Of a stretch of DNA of 64,000 nucleotides, positions 51,054-59,491 are shown one piece after another. How positions within the stretch are numbered: position 1 is the stretch's first letter; each line of letters begins with the position of its first letter. The notes below the pieces were generated by a model. The model did not search any database, had not been told where the DNA came from, and worked only from the letters and a program-made list of their open reading frames with translations. The stretch covers positions 62,001 to 126,000 of the forward strand of contig BNBA01000001.1 in NCBI GenBank assembly GCA_014654535.1, in the 5' to 3' direction. Made by a program: the position numbers and the translations under genes. This DNA comes from Xanthomonas boreopolis. Lineage in GTDB: Bacteria; Pseudomonadota; Gammaproteobacteria; Xanthomonadales; Xanthomonadaceae.

Positions 51054-52796
51054 TCAACCGTCGCTGGCGCGCAGCCCGTCCACGTCGAGGATCAGCGCCA
51101 TGCGGCCGTCGCCGATCAGGGTGGCGCCGGCATAGCCGGGCAGGCCGCGCAGCACGCGCGGCAACGGCTTGATCACCACTTCCTCGCGGCCGCGGACCTG
51201 GTCCACGACCAGGCCGAACCGGGTATCGCCGGCCTGCAGCAAGACCACGGTCAACAGCGGGGTGGGGCGCGGATCCAGCGACAGCCAGCGGCGCAGGTCC
51301 ACCAGCGGCAAGGTATGCGAGCGGCGGTCGAGCACGGCGCGGCCGTCGAACCATCCCAGCGAGGTCTGCGGCGCGTGCAGCACCTCCACGACGCGCGCCA
51401 GCGGCAGCGCGTAGACGTCCTCACCGGCCTGCACCAGCAGGGTCGGCAGGATCGCAAGGGTCAGCGGCACGCGGATCATGAAGCGGGTGCCGCGGCCGAG
51501 TTCCGACTGGATCTGGATGGTGCCGCTCAGCTCGCGGATGCGCGACTGCACCACGTCCATGCCGACGCCGCGCCCGGAGATGTCGGTGACTTCGGTCTTG
51601 GTCGAGAAGCCCGGCAGGAAGATCAGGTGCAGGCATTCGTCCACGCTCAGGCGCGCGGCCGCCTCGTGGTCGATCAGGCCCTTCTCGCGCGCCTTCTCGC
51701 GCAGCCGTTCCGGATCGATGCCGGCGCCGTCGTCCTGGATCTCGATGCTGACGTAGTCGCCTTCCTGCTGGGCCGACAGGCGCACGCGGCCGCTGCGCGG
51801 CTTGCCGCTGGCCTCGCGCAGGTCCGGGTCCTCCACGCCGTGGTCGATCGCGTTGCGGACCAGGTGCACCAGCGGATCGGCCAGGGCTTCGACCAGGTTG
51901 CGGTCCAGCTCGGTCTCGGCGCCGACCAGTTCCAGCTCGACCTCCTTGCGCAGCGAGCGGGCGACGTCGCGCGCGACCTTGGGAAAGCGCGAGAACACCT
52001 TGCCGACCGGCTGCATGCGCGTGCGCATCACCGCCGACTGCAGGCGCGCGGTGGCGATGTCGAGGGTGCTGACGGCGCGGTCGAGTTCCTCGTCGCGGAT
52101 GCGCGCGCGCAGCGTCTTCAGGCGATTGCGCGCCAGCACCAGCTCGCCGATCAGGTTGACGATCGCGTCCAGGCGCTTGGTGTCGACGCGGACGGTGTGT
52201 TCGGCTTCGGCGGCCGGCTTGGCGACGGGCGCCGATGCCCGGGTCCCGGGGGCCGGAACGGCCGCAGCCAGCGGCTTTGTGCCGGGCGCGGCGCGGCCGT
52301 GCAGTTCGTCGAGCAGGGACTCGAACTCGTCCTCGCCGATCAGGCCATCGTCGTGGGACGCTGCAGGCTGGGGGGGGCTGGCCTGCGCCTTGCCGGATCC
52401 CGTCGCCGGCGGTGGCTCGCTCCCGGCATCGAACTGGGCGATCAACGCCGCCGGCACCTGCTCCGGTTCCCGCCCGGCGGACAGCGCATCGAGCATCGCC
52501 TGCAGGTGGTCCAGCGACTGCTGCGCGGCATCGAAGTGATGGGGGGCGAGCGTCGCCTGCCCGGAACGCGCGCGGCCCAGGGTTTCCTCGGCCGCGTGGC
52601 ACAGTTCGACCATCGGCTGCACGCCGAGGAAGCCCGCGCCGCCCTTGAGCGTGTGGAAGCCGCGGAACACCGCATTGAGCTGGGTCGCGTCCTCCGGCGC
52701 CTGTTCCAGCGAGACCAGCTGCTCGCCGAGGCGGTCCAGGATCTCCTGGGCCTCGACGATGAAGTCGGCGACGATGTCGTCGGGAACGGCGCTCAT
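51054..52796 (-). CDS. cheA: CheA: core chemotaxis histidine kinase
   Basis: A 580-residue CheA. P1 has H48 (GFHTLKGGAGFLGV). A linker region carries a DGLIGEDEFESLLDELHG segment (about residues 150-167). P3 (VDTKRLDAIVNLIGELVLARN), P4 kinase (LVHLVRNAIDHGVE N-box, TDISGRGVGMDVV G-box) and P5 (ALPLARVVEVLHAPQ) follow. ATG at 52796 starts at the P1 helix; 45 in-frame upstream codons run through repeat DNA. It is downstream of fliA-cheY-cheZ on the same strand and is probably the kinase that controls the motor CheY at 53619. Confidence 0.95.
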   Translation of the reverse strand: MSAVPDDIVADFIVEAQEILDRLGEQLVSLEQAPEDATQLNAVFRGFHTLKGGAGFLGVQPMVELCHAAEETLGRARSGQATLAPHHFDAAQQSLDHLQAMLDALSAGREPEQVPAALIAQFDAGSEPPPATGSGKAQASPPQPAASHDDGLIGEDEFESLLDELHGRAAPGTKPLAAAVPAPGTRASAPVAKPAAEAEHTVRVDTKRLDAIVNLIGELVLARNRLKTLRARIRDEELDRAVSTLDIATARLQSAVMRTRMQPVGKVFSRFPKVARDVARSLRKEVELELVGAETELDRNLVEALADPLVHLVRNAIDHGVEDPDLREASGKPRSGRVRLSAQQEGDYVSIEIQDDGAGIDPERLREKAREKGLIDHEAAARLSVDECLHLIFLPGFSTKTEVTDISGRGVGMDVVQSRIRELSGTIQIQSELGRGTRFMIRVPLTLAILPTLLVQAGEDVYALPLARVVEVLHAPQTSLGWFDGRAVLDRRSHTLPLVDLRRWLSLDPRPTPLLTVVLLQAGDTRFGLVVDQVRGREEVVIKPLPRVLRGLPGYAGATLIGDGRMALILDVDGLRASDG

Positions 52797-53001
52797 GACC
52801 GCTCGCTCCCTGGAACCGTCGGCAAGGCCTTGGTCGTCATTCCCGCGAAGTGCTTTCCAGCAGCCGGATGGCTGGTGAGGCGGGAATCCACCGACGTGGA
52901 CCTGCCATTCGCAGGGTTTGCCCCATTGCAACGTCCCGGGATTCCCGTTCTCGCGGGAATGGCGGTCGTTTCGGGACGCCTCATGCTCACGTGCAAGGCT
53001 C
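52797..53001. repeat. Repeat-bearing gap between cheZ and cheA
   Basis: It holds the dyad ATTCCCGC (52839-52846) / GCGGGAAT (52880-52887) and the hairpin ATTCCCG (52941-52947) / CGGGAAT (52954-52960). These share the ATTCCCG core and are typical REP-like palindromes that interrupt an otherwise tight operon. No promoter for cheA was recognised. Confidence 0.65.
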
Positions 53002-53622
53002 CTACAGCCCCAGTCCGGACAACAGGTCGTCGGCGTCGTCCTGCGAGACGGCGTGGTGGTCCAGCCCCTTCAGCGCGGGACCGGACAGCGCCGCGTCGGG
53101 CTTGCCGTCCTTGGGCGGCAGGCCGAGCGCGCCGAAGCCTTCGTGCACGCGCCGCACGATTCCCGCTACGCGGCGGATGATCTGGCCGGTCAGGTCCTGG
53201 TAGCTCTGGGTGAGCGCCATCTCGGTGAGGTTGTGGCGGATCTTCTCCAGGATCGCCTGCTGGTCGGCGCCCAGGCCACCGGCCTGCAGCTGGTCGGCGA
53301 GCGTGCGGCATTCCTCGGCCAGGTCCAGGGTGCGATGGCTGGCCTGTTCGGTCATCTGCACCACGTGGTCCAGGCGCGCGCAGGCATCGTCCAGCTGGCC
53401 GGCTTCCTCCGGCAGGCTCGGCAGTTCGCCCAGCGCCTGCCCGAGCTCGCGCGCGAGCCGGCTCAGGCCCTGGATCATCGGGCGCGTGCGCCAGGCGGCC
53501 AGCGCGTCGATTTCCCGGCGCCAGCCGCCCTCGTCGCCGCCCTCGAGGGCGTCCAGGGCATGGTGCAGGCGCTCGATCAGCGCGGCGCGCTCGGCGTTGG
53601 TTTCGATCGCGCTCTCCATCAT
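53002..53622 (-). CDS. cheZ: CheZ: CheY-phosphate phosphatase
   Basis: CheZ accelerates CheY-P dephosphorylation. The 206-residue protein is largely a long helical hairpin. The active-site region is [21 protein letters not shown], with the catalytic glutamine and Asp in Q-S-Y-Q-D. The C-terminal amphipathic CheY-binding tail is [17 protein letters not shown] at 53622 overlaps the cheY stop (ATGA); a second Met follows immediately. Confidence 0.95.
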   Translation of the reverse strand: MMESAIETNAERAALIERLHHALDALEGGDEGGWRREIDALAAWRTRPMIQGLSRLARELGQALGELPSLPEEAGQLDDACARLDHVVQMTEQASHRTLDLAEECRTLADQLQAGGLGADQQAILEKIRHNLTEMALTQSYQDLTGQIIRRVAGIVRRVHEGFGALGLPPKDGKPDAALSGPALKGLDHHAVSQDDADDLLSGLGL

Positions 53623-54011
53623 GCGGTGGCCGCCAGCCGCTCGAAGATCTTGCCGAGCTTCTCTTCCAGGGTCTGCGCGGTGAACGGCTTGATGATGTAG
53701 CCGTTCACGCCGCTCTGGGCGGCCTCGATGATCTGCTCGCGCTTGGCCTCGGCGGTGACCATCAGCACCGGCAGGGCCTTGAGCTTGGGATCGGCGCGGA
53801 TGGTCTTGAGCAGTTCGATGCCGGTCATGCCCGGCATGTTCCAGTCGGTGATGACGAAATCGAACGGCCCCGAGCGCAGCGCGGACAGCGCGGCATTGCC
53901 GTCCTCGGCTTCCGCGGTATTGGTGAAACCCAGATCGCCGAGCAGGTTCTTGACGATGCGCCGCATCGTCGAGAAGTCGTCCACGATCAGGATTCGCATG
54001 TTCTTGTTCAC
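53619..54011 (-). CDS. cheY: CheY: flagellar-motor response regulator
   Basis: The 130-residue protein closely matches enteric Che[19 protein letters not shown], acceptor D56 ([13 protein letters not shown]), and [25 protein letters not shown] with the switch lysine. It is the first gene of cheY-cheZ, 112 bp downstream of fliA, and is the probable motor-binding CheY. No promoter specific to it was found. Confidence 0.97.
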   Translation of the reverse strand: MNKNMRILIVDDFSTMRRIVKNLLGDLGFTNTAEAEDGNAALSALRSGPFDFVITDWNMPGMTGIELLKTIRADPKLKALPVLMVTAEAKREQIIEAAQSGVNGYIIKPFTAQTLEEKLGKIFERLAATA

Positions 54012-54123
54012 GGGGTACTCCTAGGGAAACGGAAATCTTGGCCGGGACGCGGGCCTGGGACCGGCGGGCGTGGAAAACCAGAAGCGCCGATATCCCCGCT
54101 TTCCCGAGTCCCCGGTGGCGACC

Positions 54124-54873
54124 TCACTCTTCATCGTCCACGCCGGTATCGGCCAACTCGAAGACCTTCAGGCGACCGCGCAGGCGCACCATCGCCTGGC
54201 CGTGGATCTGGCATACGCGCGATTCGCTCACGCCGAGGACGGCGCCGATCTCCTTCAGGTTGAGCTCCTGCTCGTAATAGAGCGACAGCACCAGCTGCTC
54301 GCGCTCGGGCAATTGGGAGATGGCCTTCGACAGTTCGCGGCCGAACTCGCCGCGTTCCACCATCTGTTGCGGGGTCGGGCCGCCCTTGGCCGTGGTATCG
54401 AGCTCGCCGTGGTCCTCGATCCGCGATTCCAGGCTCAGCACCTGGCCGCGCGCGGCATCCTCCATCAGGCGCAGGTAGTCCGGCAGCGGCATGTCCATCG
54501 CCGCGGCGACCTCCGTGGCGGAGGCGGCGCGGCCGGTTTCCTGCTCGATCCTGCGGATGGTGGCGGCGGCGTCGCGGGCGCGCCGGTGGACCGAGCGCGG
54601 CACCCAGTCGCCGCGCCGGATCTCGTCGATCATCGCGCCGCGGATGCGGATGGAGGCGTAGGTCTCGAAGGAGGCGCCCTGGTCGGCGTCGTACGAGCGC
54701 GAGGCCTCGATCAGGCCGATCATGCCGGCCTGGATCAGGTCGTCGATCTCCACGCTGGCCGGCAACCGCGCGGCGAGGTGGTGGGCGATGCGGCGCACCA
54801 GGTCGGCGTGCTGGTAGACGTTGTCGGCGCTGCCGGCGCGCTGCACCGCCTTGTACTGGGCGGCGGCGTTCAT
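54124..54873 (-). CDS. fliA: FliA: sigma-28 factor for late flagellar genes
   Basis: FliA directs RNA polymerase to TAAAGTTT-N11-GCCGATAA promoters. The 249-residue protein has region 2 (IDDLIQAGMIGLIEASRSYDADQGASFETYASIRIRGAMIDEIR), region 3 and region 4 (QLPEREQLVLSLYYEQELNLKEIGAVLGVSESRVCQIH). The ATG overlaps the flhG stop. The promoter upstream of flhG is itself of FliA type, suggesting positive autoregulation. I find no flgM (anti-sigma) in the window. Confidence 0.97.
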   Translation of the reverse strand: MNAAAQYKAVQRAGSADNVYQHADLVRRIAHHLAARLPASVEIDDLIQAGMIGLIEASRSYDADQGASFETYASIRIRGAMIDEIRRGDWVPRSVHRRARDAAATIRRIEQETGRAASATEVAAAMDMPLPDYLRLMEDAARGQVLSLESRIEDHGELDTTAKGGPTPQQMVERGEFGRELSKAISQLPEREQLVLSLYYEQELNLKEIGAVLGVSESRVCQIHGQAMVRLRGRLKVFELADTGVDDEE

Positions 54874-55760
54874 GCCGCCACCCCGTTGCGCTGCTGGATG
54901 ATGCGCTCGAGGAAGAACTCGACGTTGCCGCGCGCCGCGGTCGGGGCCTGCCAGCGCGAGGTGCGGCGCGCGATCTCGGCGATCGCCTGCGCCGACGGGC
55001 TGCCCGGGTAGAGCTTGGTCACCGGTTGCTGGCGCTGCACCGCCAACCGCAGCCAGTCGTCCTGGGGCACGTGGCCGAGGTAGTTGAGCGAGACGTCGCC
55101 GAGGAACTTCTCGCAGACCCGCGCGAGCTTGTCGTACAGCAGCCGGCCTTCGTTCGGGTCGCGCACCATGTTGGCGACGATCTGCAGGCGGTCCACGCCG
55201 CGCTCGCGCGAGAGCACCTTGATCAGCGCGTAGGCATCGGTGATCGAGGCCGGCTCGTCGCAGACCACGACCACCGTGTCCTGCGCGGCCTGGCAGAAGG
55301 TGAGCACGCTGTCGGTGATGCCGGCGGCGGTGTCGATCACCATCACGTCCAGGTCGCGTTCCAGCTCGGAGAACACGTTGACCAGGCCGATGTGCTCGGC
55401 CTGGGCCAGCTCGGCCATGTGGCGGCGGCCGGACGCGGCCGGCACCACCAGCACGCCGCCCGGGCCGGTGAGGATCACGTCTTCCAGCGAGCAGCGCCCC
55501 GCGACCAGGTCGGCCAGGGTCAGCTTGGGCTGCAGGCCGAGGATCACGTCGATGTTGGCCAGGCCCAGGTCGGCATCCAGCAGCAGCGTGCGCCGGCCCA
55601 TGTCGGCCAGCGCCACGGCCAGGTTGGCCGAGAGGTTGGTCTTGCCGACGCCGCCCTTGCCGCCGGTCACGGCGATGCTCCGCACCGGGCCCAGCGGCTC
55701 GGCACGGGTCGTGGACAACGGGTAGGCGTTGGTCAGCTGGGCGTATTCACGCGACGGCAT
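54870..55760 (-). CDS. flhG: FlhG/FleN: MinD-like regulator of flagellar number
   Basis: The 296-residue MinD/ParA-type ATPase limits flagellar number by opposing FlhF and, in polar flagellates, the master regulator FleQ. It has Walker A VTGGKGGVGKTNLSANLAVAL (about residues 32-52), LLLDADLGLANIDVILGL and VMVIDTAAGI. ATG at 55760 lies inside the flhF 3' end (14-bp overlap). A sigma-28-like promoter just upstream, also within flhF, can start transcription for flhG-fliA and the che genes below. Confidence 0.95.
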   Translation of the reverse strand: MPSREYAQLTNAYPLSTTRAEPLGPVRSIAVTGGKGGVGKTNLSANLAVALADMGRRTLLLDADLGLANIDVILGLQPKLTLADLVAGRCSLEDVILTGPGGVLVVPAASGRRHMAELAQAEHIGLVNVFSELERDLDVMVIDTAAGITDSVLTFCQAAQDTVVVVCDEPASITDAYALIKVLSRERGVDRLQIVANMVRDPNEGRLLYDKLARVCEKFLGDVSLNYLGHVPQDDWLRLAVQRQQPVTKLYPGSPSAQAIAEIARRTSRWQAPTAARGNVEFFLERIIQQRNGVAA

Positions 55761-57189
55761 GGGTGTGCTCCGGAGTACAGGGCTTATCGGCAGCGCGCCG
55801 CAAATCTTCAAGGCGGAGTACGAGGCTGGCGGCGTTGGCCCGGTGCAGGTCGTCGGGGACGCGCTGGCCGTCGGTGATCCAGGTGATCGGCAACTGGTGG
55901 TCGACTACCACGGACAGGGCGCTGCCGAGCCGCCCGGTCTCGTCCAGCTTGGTCAGCACCACGCCCTGGGGCCGGGCTCCGGCGAAGCGGCGCGCCACCT
56001 CGTCCAGGTCCGAGAAGTGGGCGTTGGCCGGCAGCACCAGCAGCGAGGTGACCTGGCGTGCGGCGCGCAGCCAGTTCAACTGCGCCGCCAGGGCACGGTC
56101 GCGCTGGCCCATGCCGGCGGTGTCGATCAGCACCAGCTTGTAGTCGCGCAGGCGTTCCAGCAGGGCCATAAGGCCCTGGTCGCTGTCGGCCTCGTGCACG
56201 GCGATGCCGAGCTGGCGGCCGTAGCCGTGCAACTGCTCGCGCCCGCCGACGCGCAGGGTGTCGGTGGTGACCAGGGCGACGTCGCGCGGGGCGTGCTGGG
56301 CGGCGAAGCGCGCGGCGAGCTTGGCGATGGTGGTGGTCTTGCCGGCGCCGGTGGGGCCGACCAGCGCGATCACGCCGCCGATCTCGAGCGGATCGACCGG
56401 GGCGATCGGCAGGCGCTTGGACAGCAGGCCGAGCATCAGGCCGCGGCCCTTGTGCAGTTCGGTGTCGGCCGGGATCTGCATGGCGACGTCGCGGGTGATG
56501 CCGGCGTCGAAGCCGTAGTCGTCGAGCAGTTCCAGCGCCTGGGCGCGCACCGGCGAGCCGCGCAGGCGCTCGTCGGTGAGCCGGTTCATCTCGCGCTCGA
56601 TCATCTGCCGCATCAGCGCCAGTTCCTCGCGCAGCTGCCGCAGTTCGGCGTCGTCCTGCGGCTTGGGCAACGGCGCGTGCGCGAGGGAAGGCGCGCCCGC
56701 GGCCGGTTCGGCGGGCGGCAGCGGCCGGGGCGCGGCGATCGGCGGCAACGCCGGCAGCTCGGGAGCGTCCGGCGCTGGCTGTACGAACGTGGCGAAGATC
56801 TCTTCGGGCAACTGCACCGGGGCGCGGCCGGAAGCGGCCTTCGCGCGGGCCGCGGGCTTCTCCGCGACCGGCACGCCGCGTTCGCGCGGCGCGGCGGCCG
56901 CGCCACGCCCGGGCTGCTGGCGCTGGGCAAGCGCGGCGATCATCTCGTCGGCCGGCGTGCGCGCCGGCGCGGATTCGGCGATGCCCGCCGCGGCGGCGCG
57001 CGCCGGCGGCTGGCGCACGTTGTCCAGGGCGCGCTGCACCAGCTCCTCGTCGTAGTTGCTGGCGGCGACGATCTCGATGCCTTCCTCGGTGCGCCGGTTG
57101 GACAGGATCACCGCGTCCGGGCCGTGCTCTTCGCGCACCATGCGGAAGGCCGTGCGCATGTCGGGGGCGACGAAGCGTTTGATCTTCAT
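55747..57189 (-). CDS. flhF: FlhF: SRP-type GTPase for polar flagellar placement
   Basis: FlhF marks the flagellated pole. The 480-residue protein has an N-terminal B domain (MKIKRFVAPDMRTAFRMVREEHGPDAVILSN), a Pro/Ala-rich middle, an N domain, and the SRP-GTPase G domain. The latter shows G1 LVGPTGAGKTTTIAKLAARF, VTTDTLRVGGREQL, LIDTAGMGQRD and LTKLDETGRLG. ATG at 57189 opens the conserved B domain. A 196-bp repeat-filled gap separates it from flhA, so it may have a promoter there; none was recognised. Confidence 0.96.
   Translation of the reverse strand: MKIKRFVAPDMRTAFRMVREEHGPDAVILSNRRTEEGIEIVAASNYDEELVQRALDNVRQPPARAAAAGIAESAPARTPADEMIAALAQRQQPGRGAAAAPRERGVPVAEKPAARAKAASGRAPVQLPEEIFATFVQPAPDAPELPALPPIAAPRPLPPAEPAAGAPSLAHAPLPKPQDDAELRQLREELALMRQMIEREMNRLTDERLRGSPVRAQALELLDDYGFDAGITRDVAMQIPADTELHKGRGLMLGLLSKRLPIAPVDPLEIGGVIALVGPTGAGKTTTIAKLAARFAAQHAPRDVALVTTDTLRVGGREQLHGYGRQLGIAVHEADSDQGLMALLERLRDYKLVLIDTAGMGQRDRALAAQLNWLRAARQVTSLLVLPANAHFSDLDEVARRFAGARPQGVVLTKLDETGRLGSALSVVVDHQLPITWITDGQRVPDDLHRANAASLVLRLEDLRRAADKPCTPEHTHAVA
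55784..55810 (-). promoter_or_regulatory. Sigma-28-like promoter of flhG-fliA, inside flhF
   Basis: Minus-strand TGAAGATT, 11-nt spacer, GCCGATAA. The -10 is a perfect match and the -35 matches 6 of 8. It lies within the last codons of flhF, with a predicted leader of about 17 nt before flhG and a GGAG near its ATG. Confidence 0.78.
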
Positions 57190-57385
57190 GGGGTGCCGGG
57201 ATGGGAGATTCGGGATTCGGGATTGGCAGGAGCAGCGGGACTGGGGATTCGGGATTGGGGATTCACAAAAGCGGGCGGAGCTTGGCGTTTCCTGGTCGAA
57301 GTTCTGGACACTTTCATTCCTGTTCTCTCCACTCGCGGGAACCCGCTCTTGCGAATCCCCAATCCCGAATCCCCAATCCCGGCCT
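57190..57385. repeat. Inverted repeat of GGGATTCGGG type between flhA and flhF
   Basis: The arms 57243-57275 and 57342-57374 are 33-bp inverted copies matching at 31 of 33 positions. They are built from alternating GGGATTC and GGGATTG units and enclose 66 bp of non-repetitive sequence. Further GGGATTC units lie at 57200-57230. No coding potential or promoter was recognised. Confidence 0.85.
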
Positions 57386-59491
57386 CTAACTGATCGTCCC
57401 CACTAGCTTCAGCCGCTTGTCCTCCGGCACCTCGCTGTAGGCCAGCACCGACAGCTGCGGGACGCTGTGCCGGACCAGGCGCGCCAGCGCGGCGCGGACC
57501 TGGCCGGGGACCAGCACCACCGCCGGCTCGTTGCGGGCCTCCTGCTTGCCGACGCAGTCGGCCAGGCTCTGGTGCAGGCGCTCGGCGAGGCCGGGTTCGA
57601 GGGCGACGTTGCCGCCGCCCTGGGCGGACTCCTGCAAGACCCGTTCCAATTGCGGGGCGAGGGTGAACACCGGCAGCTCCGGCGACATGCCGGCGATCTC
57701 CTGGACGATGAAACGGCCCAGCGAAGTGCGCACCGCGGCGGTCAGCATGGCCGGGTCCTGGCCATGCGGGGCGTGCTCGACCAGCGCCTCGACGATCTTG
57801 CGCAGCTGGCGGATGGGGATGCGCTCGACCAGCAGGTTCTGCAGCACCCGCACCACGACGGCGAGCGGCAGCGCCTTGGGGGTGAGGTCCTCGACCAGCT
57901 TGGGTGCGCTCTTGCCGAGCTGGGCGAGCAGTTGCTGCACTTCCTCGTGGCCGAGCAGCTCGGGCGCGTGCTCGCGGATCAGGTGCGAGAGGTGGGTGGC
58001 GATCACCGTGGCGGGATCGACCACGGTATAGCCCATGGCCTCGGCCTGGGCGCGCTGGCCGGGCTGGATCCAGGTGGCGTCGAGCCCGAACGCGGGATCC
58101 TTGCCCTTGATGCCGTCGAGCTTGCCGAGCGCGCCGCCCGGGTCCAGCGCCAGTTCGCGGTCGGGGTGCACCTCGGCGGTCGCCACCGGCACGCCGTGGA
58201 TCAGCAGGCGGTACGACGTGGCGGTCAGTTCCAGGTTGTCGCGGATGTGCACCGGCGGGATCAGGAAGCCGATGTCCTGGGTGAGCTTGCGTCGCACGCC
58301 CTTGATGCGTGCCATCAGTTCGCCGCCCTGGTTCTTGTCCACCAGCGGGATCAGCCGGTAGCCGACTTCCAGGCCGAGCGGGTCGATCGGGCGCAGTTCG
58401 TCCCAGCTTAGTTCCGGCGAGGGCGCGGGCGCGGCGCCGGGCAGCTTGGGATCGCCCGGTTTGCCCGGCGCGGCGCCCGTACCCGGCGACGGAGTTCCGG
58501 CGTCGCGCTTCCACAACCGCCACGCCACGAAACCGAGCAGCAGGCCCAACGTCAAAAAGGCGACGTTCGGCATGCCCGGCACCAGCCCGACCAGGCCGAG
58601 GATCGCCGCGGCGATCGCCAGCGCCTTGTGCTGCCCGAACACCTGACCGACCATCGCCTGGCTCATGTCCTGCGCGCGCGAGGCGCGCGTGACCAGCATC
58701 GCCACCGCCGAGGACACCAGCAGCGCCGGCAGCTGCGCCACCAGGCCGTCGCCGATCGACAGCAGGGTATAGGTCGAGGCGGCCTCGCCGAACGGCATGC
58801 CGTGCTGGAGCACGCCCACCGCCAGGCCGCCGAGCAGGTTGATGAACAGGATCAGGATGCCGGCGATGGCATCGCCGCGGATGAACTTGCTGGCGCCGTC
58901 CATCGCGCCGTAGAAGTCGGCTTCCTCGCGCACCTCCTCGCGGCGGGCCTTGGCTTCCTCGCGGGTGAGCAGGCCGGCGTTGAGGTCGGCGTCGATCGCC
59001 ATCTGCTTGCCGGGCATGGCGTCGAGGATGAAGCGCGCGGTCACTTCCGACACGCGCCCGGCGCCCTTGGTGATGACCACGAAGTTGATGATGGTCAGGA
59101 TCGCGAACACCACGATGCCGACCGCGTAGTTGCCGCCGATCACGAACTCGCCGAACGCGGCGATCACCTTGCCGGCCGCGTCGTGTCCGTTCTGGCCGTT
59201 GAGCAGGATCACGCGGGTGGAGGCCACGTTCAGCGCCAGCCGCAGCATCGTGGTCATCAGCAGCACGATCGGGAAGATCGTGAAGTCCAGCGGCCGCTTC
59301 ACGTAGACCACCGCCAGCAGCACCATCAGCGAGATCGCGATGTTGAAGGTGAACAGCGCGTCCAGCACCGGCGCGGCCAGCGGCACCACCACCATCGCCA
59401 GCATCGCCAGCACGATGAGCGGCGCGCCCAGGCCGTGCCGGACCATGTCCAGCAGCTTGCGGGCGTTCACCGGCGAGGCCTGCGCGCTCAT
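57386..59491 (-). CDS. flhA: FlhA: flagellar type III export gate subunit
   Basis: FlhA is the nonameric export-gate ring and docks export chaperones. The 701-residue protein has eight N-terminal membrane helices. Between TM4 and TM5 lies the conserved FHIPEP-type loop (GAGRVSEVTARFILDAMPGKQMAIDADLNAGLL). A soluble cytoplasmic domain (from about residue 360) begins WDELRPIDPLGLEVGYRLIPLVD and ends VPEDKRLKLVGTIS. ATG at 59491 overlaps the flhB stop (ATGA). Confidence 0.97.
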   Translation of the reverse strand: MSAQASPVNARKLLDMVRHGLGAPLIVLAMLAMVVVPLAAPVLDALFTFNIAISLMVLLAVVYVKRPLDFTIFPIVLLMTTMLRLALNVASTRVILLNGQNGHDAAGKVIAAFGEFVIGGNYAVGIVVFAILTIINFVVITKGAGRVSEVTARFILDAMPGKQMAIDADLNAGLLTREEAKARREEVREEADFYGAMDGASKFIRGDAIAGILILFINLLGGLAVGVLQHGMPFGEAASTYTLLSIGDGLVAQLPALLVSSAVAMLVTRASRAQDMSQAMVGQVFGQHKALAIAAAILGLVGLVPGMPNVAFLTLGLLLGFVAWRLWKRDAGTPSPGTGAAPGKPGDPKLPGAAPAPSPELSWDELRPIDPLGLEVGYRLIPLVDKNQGGELMARIKGVRRKLTQDIGFLIPPVHIRDNLELTATSYRLLIHGVPVATAEVHPDRELALDPGGALGKLDGIKGKDPAFGLDATWIQPGQRAQAEAMGYTVVDPATVIATHLSHLIREHAPELLGHEEVQQLLAQLGKSAPKLVEDLTPKALPLAVVVRVLQNLLVERIPIRQLRKIVEALVEHAPHGQDPAMLTAAVRTSLGRFIVQEIAGMSPELPVFTLAPQLERVLQESAQGGGNVALEPGLAERLHQSLADCVGKQEARNEPAVVLVPGQVRAALARLVRHSVPQLSVLAYSEVPEDKRLKLVGTIS

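Noticed and set aside
54146-54172. Sigma-28 promoter for cheY inside the fliA 3' end
   Set aside because: The -10-like GCCGATAC is there with the right spacer, but the -35 (CCTGAAGG) does not match, and the bases are explained by fliA coding for Ala-Asp-Thr.
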